From NCBI GenBank assembly GCA_044220635.1, contig JBGAQP010000023.1:1-64000 (forward strand): a DNA stretch of 64,000 nucleotides, given 5' to 3'. Positions 43,011 through 51,957 of the stretch are shown piece after piece (positions within the stretch are counted from its first letter, which is position 1; each line of letters opens with the position of its first letter). Both the position numbers and the translations under genes were made by a program. Source of the stretch: JBGAQP01 sp044220635 (GTDB lineage Bacteria; Pseudomonadota; Gammaproteobacteria; Burkholderiales; Usitatibacteraceae). Under the pieces are notes generated by a model, which did no database searches, was not told the origin of the DNA, and saw nothing but the letters and a program-made list of their open reading frames with translations.

Positions 43011-44612
43011 TCAGCTCTTCGGGCGGAAGCCTGATGTTATCGGATAACGCCAATCCTTGCCAAACCCCCGGGGCGTGATGCGCACGCCCGGCGGGGCCTG
43101 GCGGCGCTTGTACTCGTTCACGCGGATGAGGTGCACCACCTGGCGCACGGCGGCGAGGTCGTAGCCCTTGCCCGCGATCGCCTCCGGGCTCATGTCGCGC
43201 TCGATGTAGCGCTCGACGACGGCGTCGAGCACCTCGTAGGGCGGGAGGCTGTCCTGGTCGGTCTGCCCGGGGCGCAGCTCCGCGGAAGGCGGCCGGTCGA
43301 GCACCCGTTGCGGGATGACGTCCCCCCGGGTATTGCGCCAGTAGGAGAGCCGGTAGACCAGCGTCTTCACGATGTCCTTGATGACGGCGTAGCCGCCCGC
43401 CATGTCGCCGTACAGGGTGGCGTAGCCGGTGGCCATCTCGCTCTTGTTGCCCGTGGTGACGACGATGGAGCCGAACTTGTTGGAAAGCGCCATCAGCAGG
43501 GTGCCGCGGATGCGCGCCTGGAGGTTCTCCTCGGTCACGTCCTCCTCTCGCCCCGCGAAGGCGGGCGCGAGCTGGGCGCGGAAGGCGGCGAACATCGGCG
43601 CGATGGGGATCTCGGTGTACTTCACGCCGAAGGTCGCGGCCATCCGGCGCGCATCCTCGAGGCTCATGGCGGCCGTGTATTCCGAGGGCATCATGACGGC
43701 GTGGACGCGCTCGGGCCCCAGGGCGTCCACGCAGATGGCGAGCACCAGCGCGGAGTCGATGCCCCCCGAGAGCCCGAGCAGGACGCCGGGAAAGCGGTTC
43801 TTCTCGACGTAGTCGCGCACGCCCGTCATCAGCGCGCGGTAGATCGTCTCCTCCTCGGTGAGCGGCGGCGCCATGGGGCCGGAGACCCCGGCGCCCTCGA
43901 ACTCGACGATGTCGAGCGCCTCGTGGAAAGTCTCCGCCTGGTAGCCGAGCGCGCCGCCGCCGTCGAGCGCGAACGACGCCCCGTCGAAGACCAGCTCGTC
44001 CTGGCCCCCGACCCAGTGCACGTAGAGCAGGGGAAGCCCCGTCTCCTTCACGCGCGCGCCCATCACCTGGTAGCGCTCGGCGAGCTTCGCGCGATGGTAG
44101 GGGGAGGCGTTGATCGACAGCAGCAGCTCCGCGCCCGCCGCCTTCGCCTGCGCCGCGGGCTCCGGGAACCAGAGGTCCTCGCAGATGGTGAGCCCGATGC
44201 GCCGCCCCTCGACCTCGAACACGCAGGGGCGGTTTCCGGTCTCGAAGTAGCGCTTCTCGTCGAAGACCTGGTAGTTGGGCAGGCGCTGCTTGAAGTAGAT
44301 CGCCTCGATGCGTCCGCCGCGCAGCAACGAGGCCGCGTTGTAGCGCGTGCGGCCCTCGCGATGGGGATGCCCCACGACGACGGCGAGGTCCCGGCAATCG
44401 GCCGCGAGGCGCGCGAGCTCGACCGCGCACTGGTCGCAGAAGTCGTCGCGCAGCAGCAGGTCCTCGGGCGGATAGCCCGAGAGCGCCATCTCGGGGGCGA
44501 CCACGAGCTTCGCGCCGGCGGCCCGCCCCTCGTCCACCGCACGGCGGATGCGCTCGGCGTTGCCGGCGAAATCGCCCACGGTCGTGTTGATCTGGGCGAC
44601 GGCGATCTTCAA
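43011..44612 (-). CDS. nadE: Glutamine-dependent NAD+ synthetase
   Basis: NadE amidates nicotinic acid adenine dinucleotide to NAD+ with ammonia from glutamine. The 533-residue two-domain protein has an N-terminal nitrilase-type glutaminase (Glu in APEMALSGYPPED, Lys in IYFKQRLPNY, Cys in TICEDLWFP) and a C-terminal synthetase with GLSGGIDSALVLAI and TTGNKSEMATGYATLYGD. A TATAAT lies about 35 bases upstream on its strand, without a clear -35. It is divergent from the FemAB-like gene and leads into glnB. Confidence 0.95.
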   Translation of the reverse strand: MKIAVAQINTTVGDFAGNAERIRRAVDEGRAAGAKLVVAPEMALSGYPPEDLLLRDDFCDQCAVELARLAADCRDLAVVVGHPHREGRTRYNAASLLRGGRIEAIYFKQRLPNYQVFDEKRYFETGNRPCVFEVEGRRIGLTICEDLWFPEPAAQAKAAGAELLLSINASPYHRAKLAERYQVMGARVKETGLPLLYVHWVGGQDELVFDGASFALDGGGALGYQAETFHEALDIVEFEGAGVSGPMAPPLTEEETIYRALMTGVRDYVEKNRFPGVLLGLSGGIDSALVLAICVDALGPERVHAVMMPSEYTAAMSLEDARRMAATFGVKYTEIPIAPMFAAFRAQLAPAFAGREEDVTEENLQARIRGTLLMALSNKFGSIVVTTGNKSEMATGYATLYGDMAGGYAVIKDIVKTLVYRLSYWRNTRGDVIPQRVLDRPPSAELRPGQTDQDSLPPYEVLDAVVERYIERDMSPEAIAGKGYDLAAVRQVVHLIRVNEYKRRQAPPGVRITPRGFGKDWRYPITSGFRPKS

Positions 44613-44672
44613 GGGGGCGCTTCGGCGGCTAGAATCGGGGAGCCGCCATTATAAGGCCCCGCCCCCGCTTCC

Positions 44673-45794
44673 GTGCCGGAGTCCCTGCGCATCCTCGAGT
44701 CCCCCGCCGAGTTTCCCTCCGGCGCGTGGGACGAGCTCGCCGACGGCCATCCGACGCTCTCCCGCGCCTACTTCTCGACCCTGCACGAGACCGGGGCGGC
44801 TTCCCCCCGCACCGGCTGGACGCCGCGCTTCCTCGCGTTATGGCGGGGGCAGGAGCCGGCGGGCCTCGTTCCGCTCTACCTGAAGGCCCATTCCTTCGGC
44901 GAGTACGTCTTCGACTGGGCGTGGGCCGAAGCCCACGAGCGTCACGGGATCGACTACTACCCCAAGCTCGTCGCCGCCGTCCCGTTCACCCCCGTGACCG
45001 GCCCGAGGCTGCTCGCGCGCGACGACGCCGCCCGCGCCCGGCTCGCGCGAGGCCTGCTCGAGGTCGCGCGCGAAGAGGGGGTCTCGTCGCTGCACGTGCT
45101 CTTTCCCGCGGCCCGCGACGCCGCGGCCCTTCGCGAGGCGGGCTTGCTCGAGCGCACCGGCGTGCAGTTCCACTGGCGCAATCCCGGTTACGCGGACTTC
45201 GAGGCGTTCCTCGCCGCGCTCTCGCACGACAAGCGCAAGAAGATCCGCCAGGAACGCCGGCGCGTGCGCGAGGCGGGCGTGCGGCTGCGCCGGCTCACCG
45301 GCCGCGAGGCCACCTCCGCCGACTGGGACTTCTTCACCGAGTGCTACCGGCGCACCTACCGGGCGCACCGCTCGACGCCGTACCTGGACCGCGCCTTCTT
45401 CGGCCTGCTCGCCGCGCGCATGCCCGACCAGATGCTGCTCGTGCTCGCCGAGCGCGAGGGGCGGCCCATCGCCGCGGCCCTCGATCTGTTCACCCCCGCC
45501 GCGCTCTACGGGCGCTACTGGGGCGCGCGCGAGTTCGTTCCCGGCCTGCACTTCGAGGCGTGCTACTACCAGGCGATCGAGTTCTGCATCGAGCGGGGCA
45601 TCGCGCTCTTCGAGGGCGGAGCCCAGGGCGAGCACAAGCATTCGCGCGGCTTCCTTCCCGAGAAGACCTGCTCCTTCCACTGGCTCGCCCACCCGGCCTT
45701 CAACCGCGCCGTGGACGACTACCTCGCCCGCGAGGGCGCGGGCCTCTCGGCCTACGTGGACGAGCTCGAGGAGCGATCCCCCTTCCGCCGCTGA
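44673..45794 (+). CDS. GNAT/FemAB-fold protein of the COG3146 type
   Basis: The 373-residue protein matches the DUF482/peptidogalycan-biosynthesis-like group with an acyltransferase fold. Landmarks are LYLKAHSFGEYVFDWAWA, FTPVTGPRLL, VQFHWRNPGYADFEAFLAALS-type basic run HDKRKKIRQERR, GAREFVPGLHFEACYYQAIEFCI, and EGGAQGEHKHSRGFLP. It has no signal peptide. Its substrate is unknown; the family name is inherited from similarity to FemAB aminoacyltransferases. GTG 44673 is the start. Convergent with the exonuclease gene. Confidence 0.8.
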   Translation: MPESLRILESPAEFPSGAWDELADGHPTLSRAYFSTLHETGAASPRTGWTPRFLALWRGQEPAGLVPLYLKAHSFGEYVFDWAWAEAHERHGIDYYPKLVAAVPFTPVTGPRLLARDDAARARLARGLLEVAREEGVSSLHVLFPAARDAAALREAGLLERTGVQFHWRNPGYADFEAFLAALSHDKRKKIRQERRRVREAGVRLRRLTGREATSADWDFFTECYRRTYRAHRSTPYLDRAFFGLLAARMPDQMLLVLAEREGRPIAAALDLFTPAALYGRYWGAREFVPGLHFEACYYQAIEFCIERGIALFEGGAQGEHKHSRGFLPEKTCSFHWLAHPAFNRAVDDYLAREGAGLSAYVDELEERSPFRR

Positions 45795-45807
45795 GGGACC
45801 GGGCCGC

Positions 45808-46581
45808 TCAGGGCCAGGCTGCGGAGAATTCCTTCCAGTGCGGCGCCTTCTGCTCGGCGAGGAAGGTCCGGAAGAGCGCGACCTCCCGCGCGTGGGCCTC
45901 GGGCGTGAGGAGCCCGCGCATCATCTGGAAGCGCTGGAAGAGGAGGTAGGTGTTCGCGACGTCGGTCTCGCAGTAGTCGCGGATCGCCTCGATCCCCCCG
46001 CCCTGCCAGGCCTCCCACACCTTCGAGCCTTCCATCCCGAGCTTGCCGGGCAGCGCGCAGAGCTGCGCGATCTCGTCGAGCGGCGCGAAGGCCCGGTTCT
46101 GGTAGCCGGCGAGGAGGTCCATGAGGTCGATGTGCCGCGTGTGGAAGCGCCCCAGGTAGTTGTTGAACTTGAACTCCCGGTCGTCCTCGCCCAGGTCCCA
46201 GTAGCGGGCGGCGACCACGCCGTGCACGAAGGCCCGGTAGTGCAGGACCGGGAGGTCGAAGCCGCCGCCGTTCCAGGAGACGAGCTGGGGCGTGTACTTG
46301 TCGATGCCGTCGAAGAAGCGCTTCACGAGCTCGCGCTCGCCGTCCTGCGCGGAGCCCAGGGACCAGACCTTGACGCTGTCGCGGTCGCGCAGCGCGCAGG
46401 AGATGGCCACGACGCGATGCAGGTGCAGCGGCAGGAAGTCGCTGCCCGTCGCCTGGCGGCGCCGCTGCTGCGCGAGCTCGACGACCGCGGTGTCGCTCGC
46501 CTCCGGCCCGAGCGACCAGAGCTTGCGCAGCCCCTCGACGTCGGGCACGGTCTCGATGTCGAAGACGAGGATGGGCACCAT
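45808..46581 (-). CDS. DEDD-family 3'-5' exonuclease (PolB-exonuclease-like)
   Basis: The 257-residue protein has the exonuclease motif I in LVFDIETVPD, motif II around LVSWNGGGFDLPVLHYRA, a HIDLMDLL stretch, and motif III with YCETDVANTYLLFQR, giving the four acidic ligands of DEDDy enzymes. It matches the predicted exonuclease family related to the PolB exonuclease domain. It likely acts in DNA repair, but no specific role is established. It is divergent from the MDR reductase gene, 39 bases apart. Confidence 0.85.
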   Translation of the reverse strand: MVPILVFDIETVPDVEGLRKLWSLGPEASDTAVVELAQQRRRQATGSDFLPLHLHRVVAISCALRDRDSVKVWSLGSAQDGERELVKRFFDGIDKYTPQLVSWNGGGFDLPVLHYRAFVHGVVAARYWDLGEDDREFKFNNYLGRFHTRHIDLMDLLAGYQNRAFAPLDEIAQLCALPGKLGMEGSKVWEAWQGGGIEAIRDYCETDVANTYLLFQRFQMMRGLLTPEAHAREVALFRTFLAEQKAPHWKEFSAAWP

Positions 46582-46620
46582 GGGAACGCGCTATCGTTTC
46601 GGGAAAGCCCGGAGTATCCC

Positions 46621-47619
46621 ATGAGCGAAACCAACCTGCAGGTCCTGCTCGCGCGCCGTCCGCGCGGCCCCGTCCAGGAGGCCGACTTCCGCCTCGCCGA
46701 GTCCCCGATTCCCGCGCCCGGCGAAGGCGAGCTGCTCCTGCGGCTGCGCTGGCTCTCGCTCGATCCGTACATGCGCGGGCGGATGAACGAGGGCCGGTCC
46801 TACGCGGCGCGCGTCGAGCTCGGCGAGGTGATGGTCGGCGGCGCCGTCGCCGAGGTCCTCGCCTCGCGCCACCCGGGATTCGCCCCCGGGGAGCGCGTCG
46901 TCGGCTCCCTCGGCTGGCAGCGCTACGCGCTCTCGAACGGCCGGGGACTGATGAAGCTGCCCGACCCCCGCCTGCCGGAGACGGTCTGGCTGGGCGCGGC
47001 GGGCATGCCGGGCGTGACGGCCTGGCACGGCCTCCAGCGCATCGGCGAGCCGAAGGCGGGCGAGACCGTGGTCGTGTCCGCCGCGGCCGGGGCCGTGGGC
47101 GGCGTCGCGGGGCAGCTCGCCCGGATCGCCGGCTGCCGCACGGTGGGCATCGCCGGCGGACCGGAGAAATGCGAGTACGCCGTCCGCGATCTCGGCTACG
47201 ACGCCTGCCTCGATTACAGGGCGGGAGGGCTCGACGAGTCACTGCGAGCCGCGGCACCCGAGGGCGTCGACGTCTATTTCGACAACGTGGGCGGCGCGAT
47301 CCTCGACAGCGTGCTGCGCCGGGTGAACCCGTTCGCGCGCATCCCCCTTTGCGGGCTCATCGCCGGCTACGACGGCGCCGAAATCCCGATCCGCAACGTC
47401 TTCGCGCTGCTCGCGAGCCGGGTGCGCCTGCAGGGGTTCATCATCAGCGACCACATGGACGAGTGGCCGGGCGCGATCCGCGAGCTCGCCGGGCACGTGG
47501 CCGGGGGCGCGATCCGCTACCGGGAATGCGTCGCGGAGGGTCTCGAGAACGCGCCGCGCGCCTTCATCGGCATGCTGCGCGGGGAGAACCTCGGCAAGCA
47601 GCTCGTGCGCGTGGCCTGA
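46621..47619 (+). CDS. NADP-dependent MDR-family oxidoreductase (CurA/leukotriene dehydrogenase type)
   Basis: The 332-residue zinc-independent medium-chain reductase has LSLDPYMRGRM, GMPGVTAWHGL, the NADP-binding stretch SAAAGAVGGVAGQLARIAGC, a following GIAGGPEKCEY, and YFDNVGGAILDSVL. This matches the prostaglandin reductase / CurA family, which reduces activated C=C bonds in enones. The physiological substrate is unknown. It is convergent with cysM. Confidence 0.88.
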   Translation: MSETNLQVLLARRPRGPVQEADFRLAESPIPAPGEGELLLRLRWLSLDPYMRGRMNEGRSYAARVELGEVMVGGAVAEVLASRHPGFAPGERVVGSLGWQRYALSNGRGLMKLPDPRLPETVWLGAAGMPGVTAWHGLQRIGEPKAGETVVVSAAAGAVGGVAGQLARIAGCRTVGIAGGPEKCEYAVRDLGYDACLDYRAGGLDESLRAAAPEGVDVYFDNVGGAILDSVLRRVNPFARIPLCGLIAGYDGAEIPIRNVFALLASRVRLQGFIISDHMDEWPGAIRELAGHVAGGAIRYRECVAEGLENAPRAFIGMLRGENLGKQLVRVA

Positions 47620-47629
47620 GCGGGCGCGC

Positions 47630-48517
47630 TCACGGGGGGAAAACCCCGGTGGACAGGTACCGGTCGCCGCGGTCGCACACGATGTGGACGATGACCGCGT
47701 CGCGCGCCGCCGCCGAGACCTGGAGCGCCGCGGCGAGGCCGCCGCCCGAGGAAATCCCGGCGAAGATGCCCTCCTCGCGCGCGAGGCGCCGCGCCATCTC
47801 CTCGCTCTCCTCCTGGCTCACCTCGATGATCCGGTCCACCCGGGCCTTCTCGTAGATGCCCGGCTGGTAGGCTTCCGGCCACTTGCGGATCCCGGGCACC
47901 TGGGCGCCCGGCCCCGGATGGACGCCGACCACCTGGATCGCGGGATTCATCTCCTTGAGGTAGCGCGAGCATCCCATGATCGTCCCGGTCGTGCCCATCG
48001 TGGCCACGAAATGCGTGATCTTCCCGCCGGTGTCGCGCCAGATCTCCGGGCCCGTGCCGGCATAATGCGCCAGCGGATTGTCGGGGTTCGCGAACTGGTC
48101 GAGGATCACCCCCTCTCCCGCATCGCGCATGCGCTCGGCGGTATCGCGCGCGAGCTCCATGCCGCCCTTCTCCGGCGTGAGCACGAAGCGCGCCCCGAAG
48201 GCGGCCATCGTCTGGCGGCGCTCCACGGACAGGTGCTCGGGCATGACCAGCACCATGCGGTAGCCGCGCATCGCGGCAACCATTGCCAGGGCGATGCCCG
48301 TGTTCCCGCTCGTCGCCTCGATGAGCGCGTCGCCGGGCTTGATGAGGCCGCGCCGCTCCGCCCCCAGGACCATCGAGAGCGCCGGACGGTCCTTCACGGA
48401 TCCGGCCGGGTTGTTGCCCTCGAGCTTCGCGAGGAGGACATTGCCCGTCTTGCCCGGAATGCGCTGCAGGCGGACGAGGGGCGTGTTGCCGACGAAATGC
48501 TCGAGGGTCGGGATCAT
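47630..48517 (-). CDS. cysM: Cysteine synthase B
   Basis: CysM makes cysteine (or S-sulfocysteine with thiosulfate) from O-acetylserine using PLP. The 295-residue protein has GNTPLVRL, the PLP Lys in NPAGSVKDRPAL, EATSGNTGIALA, VATMGTTGTIMG and IFAGISSGGGLAAAL. The RKWPEAYQPGIY segment favours CysM over CysK. Downstream of comEA-hldD on the same strand, as often in betaproteobacteria; a terminator at 48562-48587 lies between, so it needs its own promoter or read-through. Confidence 0.94.
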   Translation of the reverse strand: MIPTLEHFVGNTPLVRLQRIPGKTGNVLLAKLEGNNPAGSVKDRPALSMVLGAERRGLIKPGDALIEATSGNTGIALAMVAAMRGYRMVLVMPEHLSVERRQTMAAFGARFVLTPEKGGMELARDTAERMRDAGEGVILDQFANPDNPLAHYAGTGPEIWRDTGGKITHFVATMGTTGTIMGCSRYLKEMNPAIQVVGVHPGPGAQVPGIRKWPEAYQPGIYEKARVDRIIEVSQEESEEMARRLAREEGIFAGISSGGGLAAALQVSAAARDAVIVHIVCDRGDRYLSTGVFPP

Positions 48518-48561
48518 GGTGCGCGAGGATCGGGGCGCCCACAGTATAGCCGCGCGCGATG

Positions 48562-48587
48562 AAAAAGCCCCGCTCGGGGCGGGGCTT
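48562..48587 (-). terminator. Intrinsic terminator after the comEA-like gene
   Basis: On the minus strand the stem AAGCCCCGC/GCGGGGC with a 5-base loop ends in a T5 run (plus-strand A's 48562-48566). It lies 21 bases after the comEA-like stop and about 45 bases before cysM. Confidence 0.8.
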
Positions 48588-48607
48588 CGCGTCGCGGGAT
48601 TCCGGCG

Positions 48608-49270
48608 CTACTTCTTCTTCTCTTCTTCCTTCTTCGCGTCGGACTTCTTCGCTTCGTCCTTCTTCTTCGCGTCGTCCTTCTTGTCGTCGGACTTCTTCTT
48701 CGCGTCCGTCTTCTTCTCGTCCTTCTTGGGCTCGGCCTTCTTTTTCTCTTCCTTCTTCGGTTCCGCCTTCTTCTCGTCCTTCTTGGGCTCAGCCTTCTTC
48801 TCTTCCTTCTTCGGCTCGGCCTTCTTCTCGTCCTTCTTGGGCTCCGCCTTCTTCTTCTCTTCCTTCTTCGGCTCGGCCTTCTTCTCTTCCTTCTTCGGCT
48901 CGGCCTTCTTCTCTTCCTTCTTCGGCTCGGCCTTCTTCGCTTCCGGCTTCGGCTCGGCCCTCTTCGCTTCCGGCTTCGGCTCGACTTTCTTCTCCTCCGC
49001 CTTCGGCACTACCGTCCGGCCGGAAAGGGAGATGTCCTTCCGGATCTTGTCGAACGTGGCATCGCCGATGCCATCGACGTTCTTCACGTCCTCGAGCTTC
49101 TTGAAGGGTCCGTTCTTCTTCCGGTAGTCGACGATCGCCTGGGCCTTCACCGGACCGATGCCTTCGAGCGACTCGAGCTGCTCCTTCGTGGCCGAGTTGA
49201 TGTTGACTTCGGCGAACGCCAGGCCCGCGAAGGCCAGCAACGCCGCGAAAAGTACCGCGAGCTTCCTCAT
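48608..49270 (-). CDS. Secreted ComEA-type helix-hairpin-helix protein with a long Lys-rich repeat tail
   Basis: The 220-residue product has a signal peptide (residues 1-20, cleavage after AFA), a ComEA helix-hairpin-helix DNA-binding domain (about 21-85: VNINSATKEQLESLEGIGPV, then NVDGIGDATFDKI) and a tail of 135 residues made almost only of Lys, Glu, Pro, Ala and Asp. ComEA binds incoming DNA in the periplasm during natural transformation and pulls it in. The usual protein ends after the HhH domain; here the charged tail is longer than the domain itself. It sits between the hldD group and cysM, where a comEA gene is common in betaproteobacteria. Its other uptake genes are not in view. Confidence 0.87.
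   Translation of the reverse strand: MRKLAVLFAALLAFAGLAFAEVNINSATKEQLESLEGIGPVKAQAIVDYRKKNGPFKKLEDVKNVDGIGDATFDKIRKDISLSGRTVVPKAEEKKVEPKPEAKRAEPKPEAKKAEPKKEEKKAEPKKEEKKAEPKKEEKKKAEPKKDEKKAEPKKEEKKAEPKKDEKKAEPKKEEKKKAEPKKDEKKTDAKKKSDDKKDDAKKKDEAKKSDAKKEEEKKK
48710..48985 (-). repeat. Tandem 27/30-bp coding repeats (AEPKKEEKK units)
   Basis: Ten near-identical units of 9 or 10 codons encode (A/V)EPK-x-E/D-K-K. Unit variants swap Glu for Asp or insert one extra Lys. The DNA is purine-rich on the coding strand and rich in GAAG/CTTC, unlike the surrounding sequence. Such arrays can change copy number by slippage. Confidence 0.9.
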
Positions 49271-49390
49271 TGATGCTCCCCTGAAATGTTGAACCTGCGC
49301 CGGCGCTTCGGGACCCTGGAGCCCGCCGCGCCTCCCCTTTTGCGAATCGACGCCCCGCGCGGGAACGCCGAAACGTGGCGATTATACGGA

Positions 49391-49981
49391 CTATTGCGCC
49401 TTCGACCGGACGAGCTCGAGGTGCGCGTCGTCGAACCACGCGGGACCGCTCCCCTCGATCACCCCACCCACCTCGATCAGCACCGCGCGATCGGGGACCG
49501 TGAACTCGAGCTCGACGCGGTGCCAGCGGCCGTCGGAGGGAACGTGGCGCTTGGAGAGGCCCACCTGGACCCCGGAGCCGTTCTGGGCCGTGAAGATCGC
49601 CCCGGCGCCGGCCCCGCCCTCGGAAAGGGAGCGCACGGCGAGCGTATAGCGCATCCGCGCGCCCTGCTGCTGCGGCGCGAGCCACACCGTCTGCGTCGCG
49701 ACGGCCCAGGGCTCGTTGCGTTCGCGCACGACGCGAAGGCTGCGCCGCCCGCTCGCGGCGACGGCATCGTCGACGCCGAAGCGGAAGGACCGGGGATCCG
49801 AATGCATGTTGCACGCCCATTTCAGCGGGCAGTCGCGTCCGGGGGCGGGATCGAGCTCGACATCGGCATTCTCGAGGCGGACGGCCACGCCCTTCGGCTC
49901 GTGCGCAGGCGCCGGGCCGGGACCGGTGGCGCATCCGGCGACGGCGAGGACGAGCGCCGCCCCGAACCTCCCTGGAGTCAT
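49391..49981 (-). CDS. Putative lipoprotein of unknown function
   Basis: The 196-residue product has a signal peptide with lipobox LAVAGC (Cys about residue 17). The rest looks beta-rich, with SGRRSLRVVRERNEPWA, GARMRYTLAVRS, DGRWHRVELEFTVPD and PAWFDDAHLELV. This arrangement recalls galactose-binding-like jelly-roll domains (CBM type), an inference from pattern only. ATG 49981 overlaps the hldD stop in an ATGA, so it is translated behind the ADP-heptose gene. About 120 bases separate it from the comEA-like gene. I do not recognise the family. Confidence 0.75.
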   Translation of the reverse strand: MTPGRFGAALVLAVAGCATGPGPAPAHEPKGVAVRLENADVELDPAPGRDCPLKWACNMHSDPRSFRFGVDDAVAASGRRSLRVVRERNEPWAVATQTVWLAPQQQGARMRYTLAVRSLSEGGAGAGAIFTAQNGSGVQVGLSKRHVPSDGRWHRVELEFTVPDRAVLIEVGGVIEGSGPAWFDDAHLELVRSKAQ

Positions 49982-50982
49982 GGCGCACCTTCCCCGGCCG
50001 CGAGGCGCTCGGCCACGTACCGGCCCACTCCTTCCTCCACCGCGAGGAAGGGCTCCCGGTAGCCGCAGGCGCGCAGGGCCCCGAGGTCGGCCTGGGTGTA
50101 GCTCTGGTACTTGCCGACGAGCTGCGCGGGGAAGGCGATGTACTCGATCGTGCCGGCGCGCTGCAGCGTCTCGAGGTCGAGTTCGGGCTCGCCGCGGGAG
50201 CGCCGGATCGCGTTCACCGTGGCGCAGGCCACGTCGTTGTAGCTCTGGGCGCGGCCGGTCCCCACGTTGAAGATCCCCGAGACCTCCGGGTGGTCGAGGA
50301 AGTGCAGGTTCACCTTCACGGCGTCCTCGACGGAAACGAAATCACGCAGCTGCTCCCCGGGGCCGTAGCCGCCGCTGCCCTCGAAGAGGCGCACCCGCCC
50401 GTCCTTCAGGTACTGGTTGAAGAAATGCCAGGCCACGGAGGCCATCCGGCCCTTGTGCGCCTCGTGCGGGCCGTACACGTTGAAATAGCGGAAGCCGGCG
50501 ATCTGCGCGCTGCGCCCCGGGAGGCGCCGGCGCACGACCTGGTCGAAGAGGAACTTGGAGTATCCGTAGACGTTGAGCGGCGCCTCGTTCTCGCGCGCCT
50601 CCCGGAACTCCCGCCCGGACCCGTAGACCGAGGCCGAGGAGGCGTAGAGGAACGGGATCGCGAGCGCCTGGCACCACTCGAGCAGGTCGAGGGAGTAGCG
50701 GTAGTTGTTCTCCATCATGTAGCGCCCGTCAGTCTCCATCGTGTCCGAGCAGGCCCCCTGGTGCAGGACCGCGGTGACCTCACCCTCGAGGGCGTCGGCG
50801 CGGACCCGCGCGATGAAATCGTCCTTGTCGAGGTAGTCGGCGATCTCGACTCCGGCGAGGTTGCGCACCTTTTCGGCGCGCGCCAGGTTGTCGACCGCCA
50901 GGATGTCGGTGATCCCGCGGACGTTGAGCGACTTGACGATGTTGGCGCCGATGAACCCGGCCGCCCCGGTGACGACGATCAC
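49978..50982 (-). CDS. hldD: ADP-L-glycero-D-manno-heptose 6-epimerase
   Basis: HldD inverts C6 of ADP-D-glycero-D-manno-heptose to give the LPS inner-core heptose donor. The 334-residue extended SDR has VTGAAGFIGANIVKSLN, DNLARAEKVRNL, GACSDTMETDGRYMM, SSASVYG, YGYSKFLFD with Tyr/Lys, YFNVYGPHEAHKGRMASVA and LFEGSGGYGPGEQLRDFV. The start is GTG 50982 with an AAGGAG 6 bases upstream. It follows rfaE1 by 21 bases. Confidence 0.96.
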   Translation of the reverse strand: MIVVTGAAGFIGANIVKSLNVRGITDILAVDNLARAEKVRNLAGVEIADYLDKDDFIARVRADALEGEVTAVLHQGACSDTMETDGRYMMENNYRYSLDLLEWCQALAIPFLYASSASVYGSGREFREARENEAPLNVYGYSKFLFDQVVRRRLPGRSAQIAGFRYFNVYGPHEAHKGRMASVAWHFFNQYLKDGRVRLFEGSGGYGPGEQLRDFVSVEDAVKVNLHFLDHPEVSGIFNVGTGRAQSYNDVACATVNAIRRSRGEPELDLETLQRAGTIEYIAFPAQLVGKYQSYTQADLGALRACGYREPFLAVEEGVGRYVAERLAAGEGAP

Positions 50983-51003
50983 GACGTTCTCCTTCGAAGC
51001 ATG

Positions 51004-51957
51004 TCAGCGCGACCCCGCGAGGCTCGCGAGAAGCTCCTCGCGGTGCACGACCGCGGTCCCGAGCTTTCCCACGACGATGCCCGCCGCGTGGTTCGCGACC
51101 CGCATCGCGGCCGCCAGGCTCTCGCCCGCGGCGACCATGAGCGCGAGCGTGCCGATCACGGTGTCGCCCGCGCCGCTCACGTCGTAGACCTCGCGCGCCA
51201 CGGTGGGCTCGTGCCGGGTCTCGTGGGCCGTGAAGAGCGACATCCCCTCCTCGCTGCGGGTGACGATGAGCGCCTGCAGCCCCAGGTCGGAGCGCAGCTT
51301 CTGCGCCCGCAGCGCGAGGTCGGCGTCGTCCGTCCAGCGGCCCGCCACCTCGCGGAACTCGGCGCGGTTGGGCGTGAGCAGGGTCGCCCCGCGATAGCGC
51401 GCGTACTCGGCCCCCTTGGGGTCCACGAGGACGGGTTTGCCCCGGGCGCGCGCGAGCTCGATCATCCGCGCGACGTGCGCGAGCCCGCCCTTGCCGTAGT
51501 CGGAGAGGACCACGGCGTCGGCGTCCTTCACCTGCGCTTCGTACTCGTCGAGCTTCGAGGCGAGCACCTCATGGCTGGGCGCGCGCTCGAAATCGACTCG
51601 CAGCAGCTGCTGCTGTTGGCCGATCACGCGCAGCTTCACGGTGGTGGCGAGGGACCCGTCCCGGTGCAGCGAAGCGTGGACGCGCTCGCGCTTGAGCAGC
51701 CCCTCGAGGGAATCGGCCGCCTCGTCGTTGCCCACCACCGAGAGGAGCACCGCCTCGCCTCCCAGCGCCGTGATGTTGCGCGCGACGTTGGCCGCGCCGC
51801 CGGGACGCTCCTCGGTGCGCTTCACGAGCACGACGGGCACCGGCGCCTCGGGCGAGATGCGGTTCACGTCCCCGAACCAGTACCGGTCGAGCATCACGTC
51901 GCCCACGACGAGGATGCGGGTGCGCCCGAAGTCCGGGAGGGCTCGGGAGTTCTTCAT
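51004..51957 (-). CDS. rfaE1: D-glycero-beta-D-manno-heptose-7-phosphate kinase
   Basis: This kinase phosphorylates heptose 7-phosphate at C1 in ADP-heptose synthesis. The 317-residue PfkB-family protein has VVGDVMLDRYWFGDVNRISPEAPVPVV, RPGGAANVARN, LSDYGKGGL, TPNRAEF, and the C-terminal DVSGAGDTVIGTLAL with the catalytic Asp. It is the kinase half only; in E. coli HldE it is fused to the adenylyltransferase, which is not in this window. ATG 51957 overlaps ugd (ATGA). Confidence 0.94.
   Translation of the reverse strand: MKNSRALPDFGRTRILVVGDVMLDRYWFGDVNRISPEAPVPVVLVKRTEERPGGAANVARNITALGGEAVLLSVVGNDEAADSLEGLLKRERVHASLHRDGSLATTVKLRVIGQQQQLLRVDFERAPSHEVLASKLDEYEAQVKDADAVVLSDYGKGGLAHVARMIELARARGKPVLVDPKGAEYARYRGATLLTPNRAEFREVAGRWTDDADLALRAQKLRSDLGLQALIVTRSEEGMSLFTAHETRHEPTVAREVYDVSGAGDTVIGTLALMVAAGESLAAAMRVANHAAGIVVGKLGTAVVHREELLASLAGSR

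Noticed and set aside
48710..48985. Tandem repeat that could be taken for a CRISPR array
   Set aside because: Units are 27-30 bases with no spacers and code in frame for AEPKKEEKK units in the ComEA-like protein.
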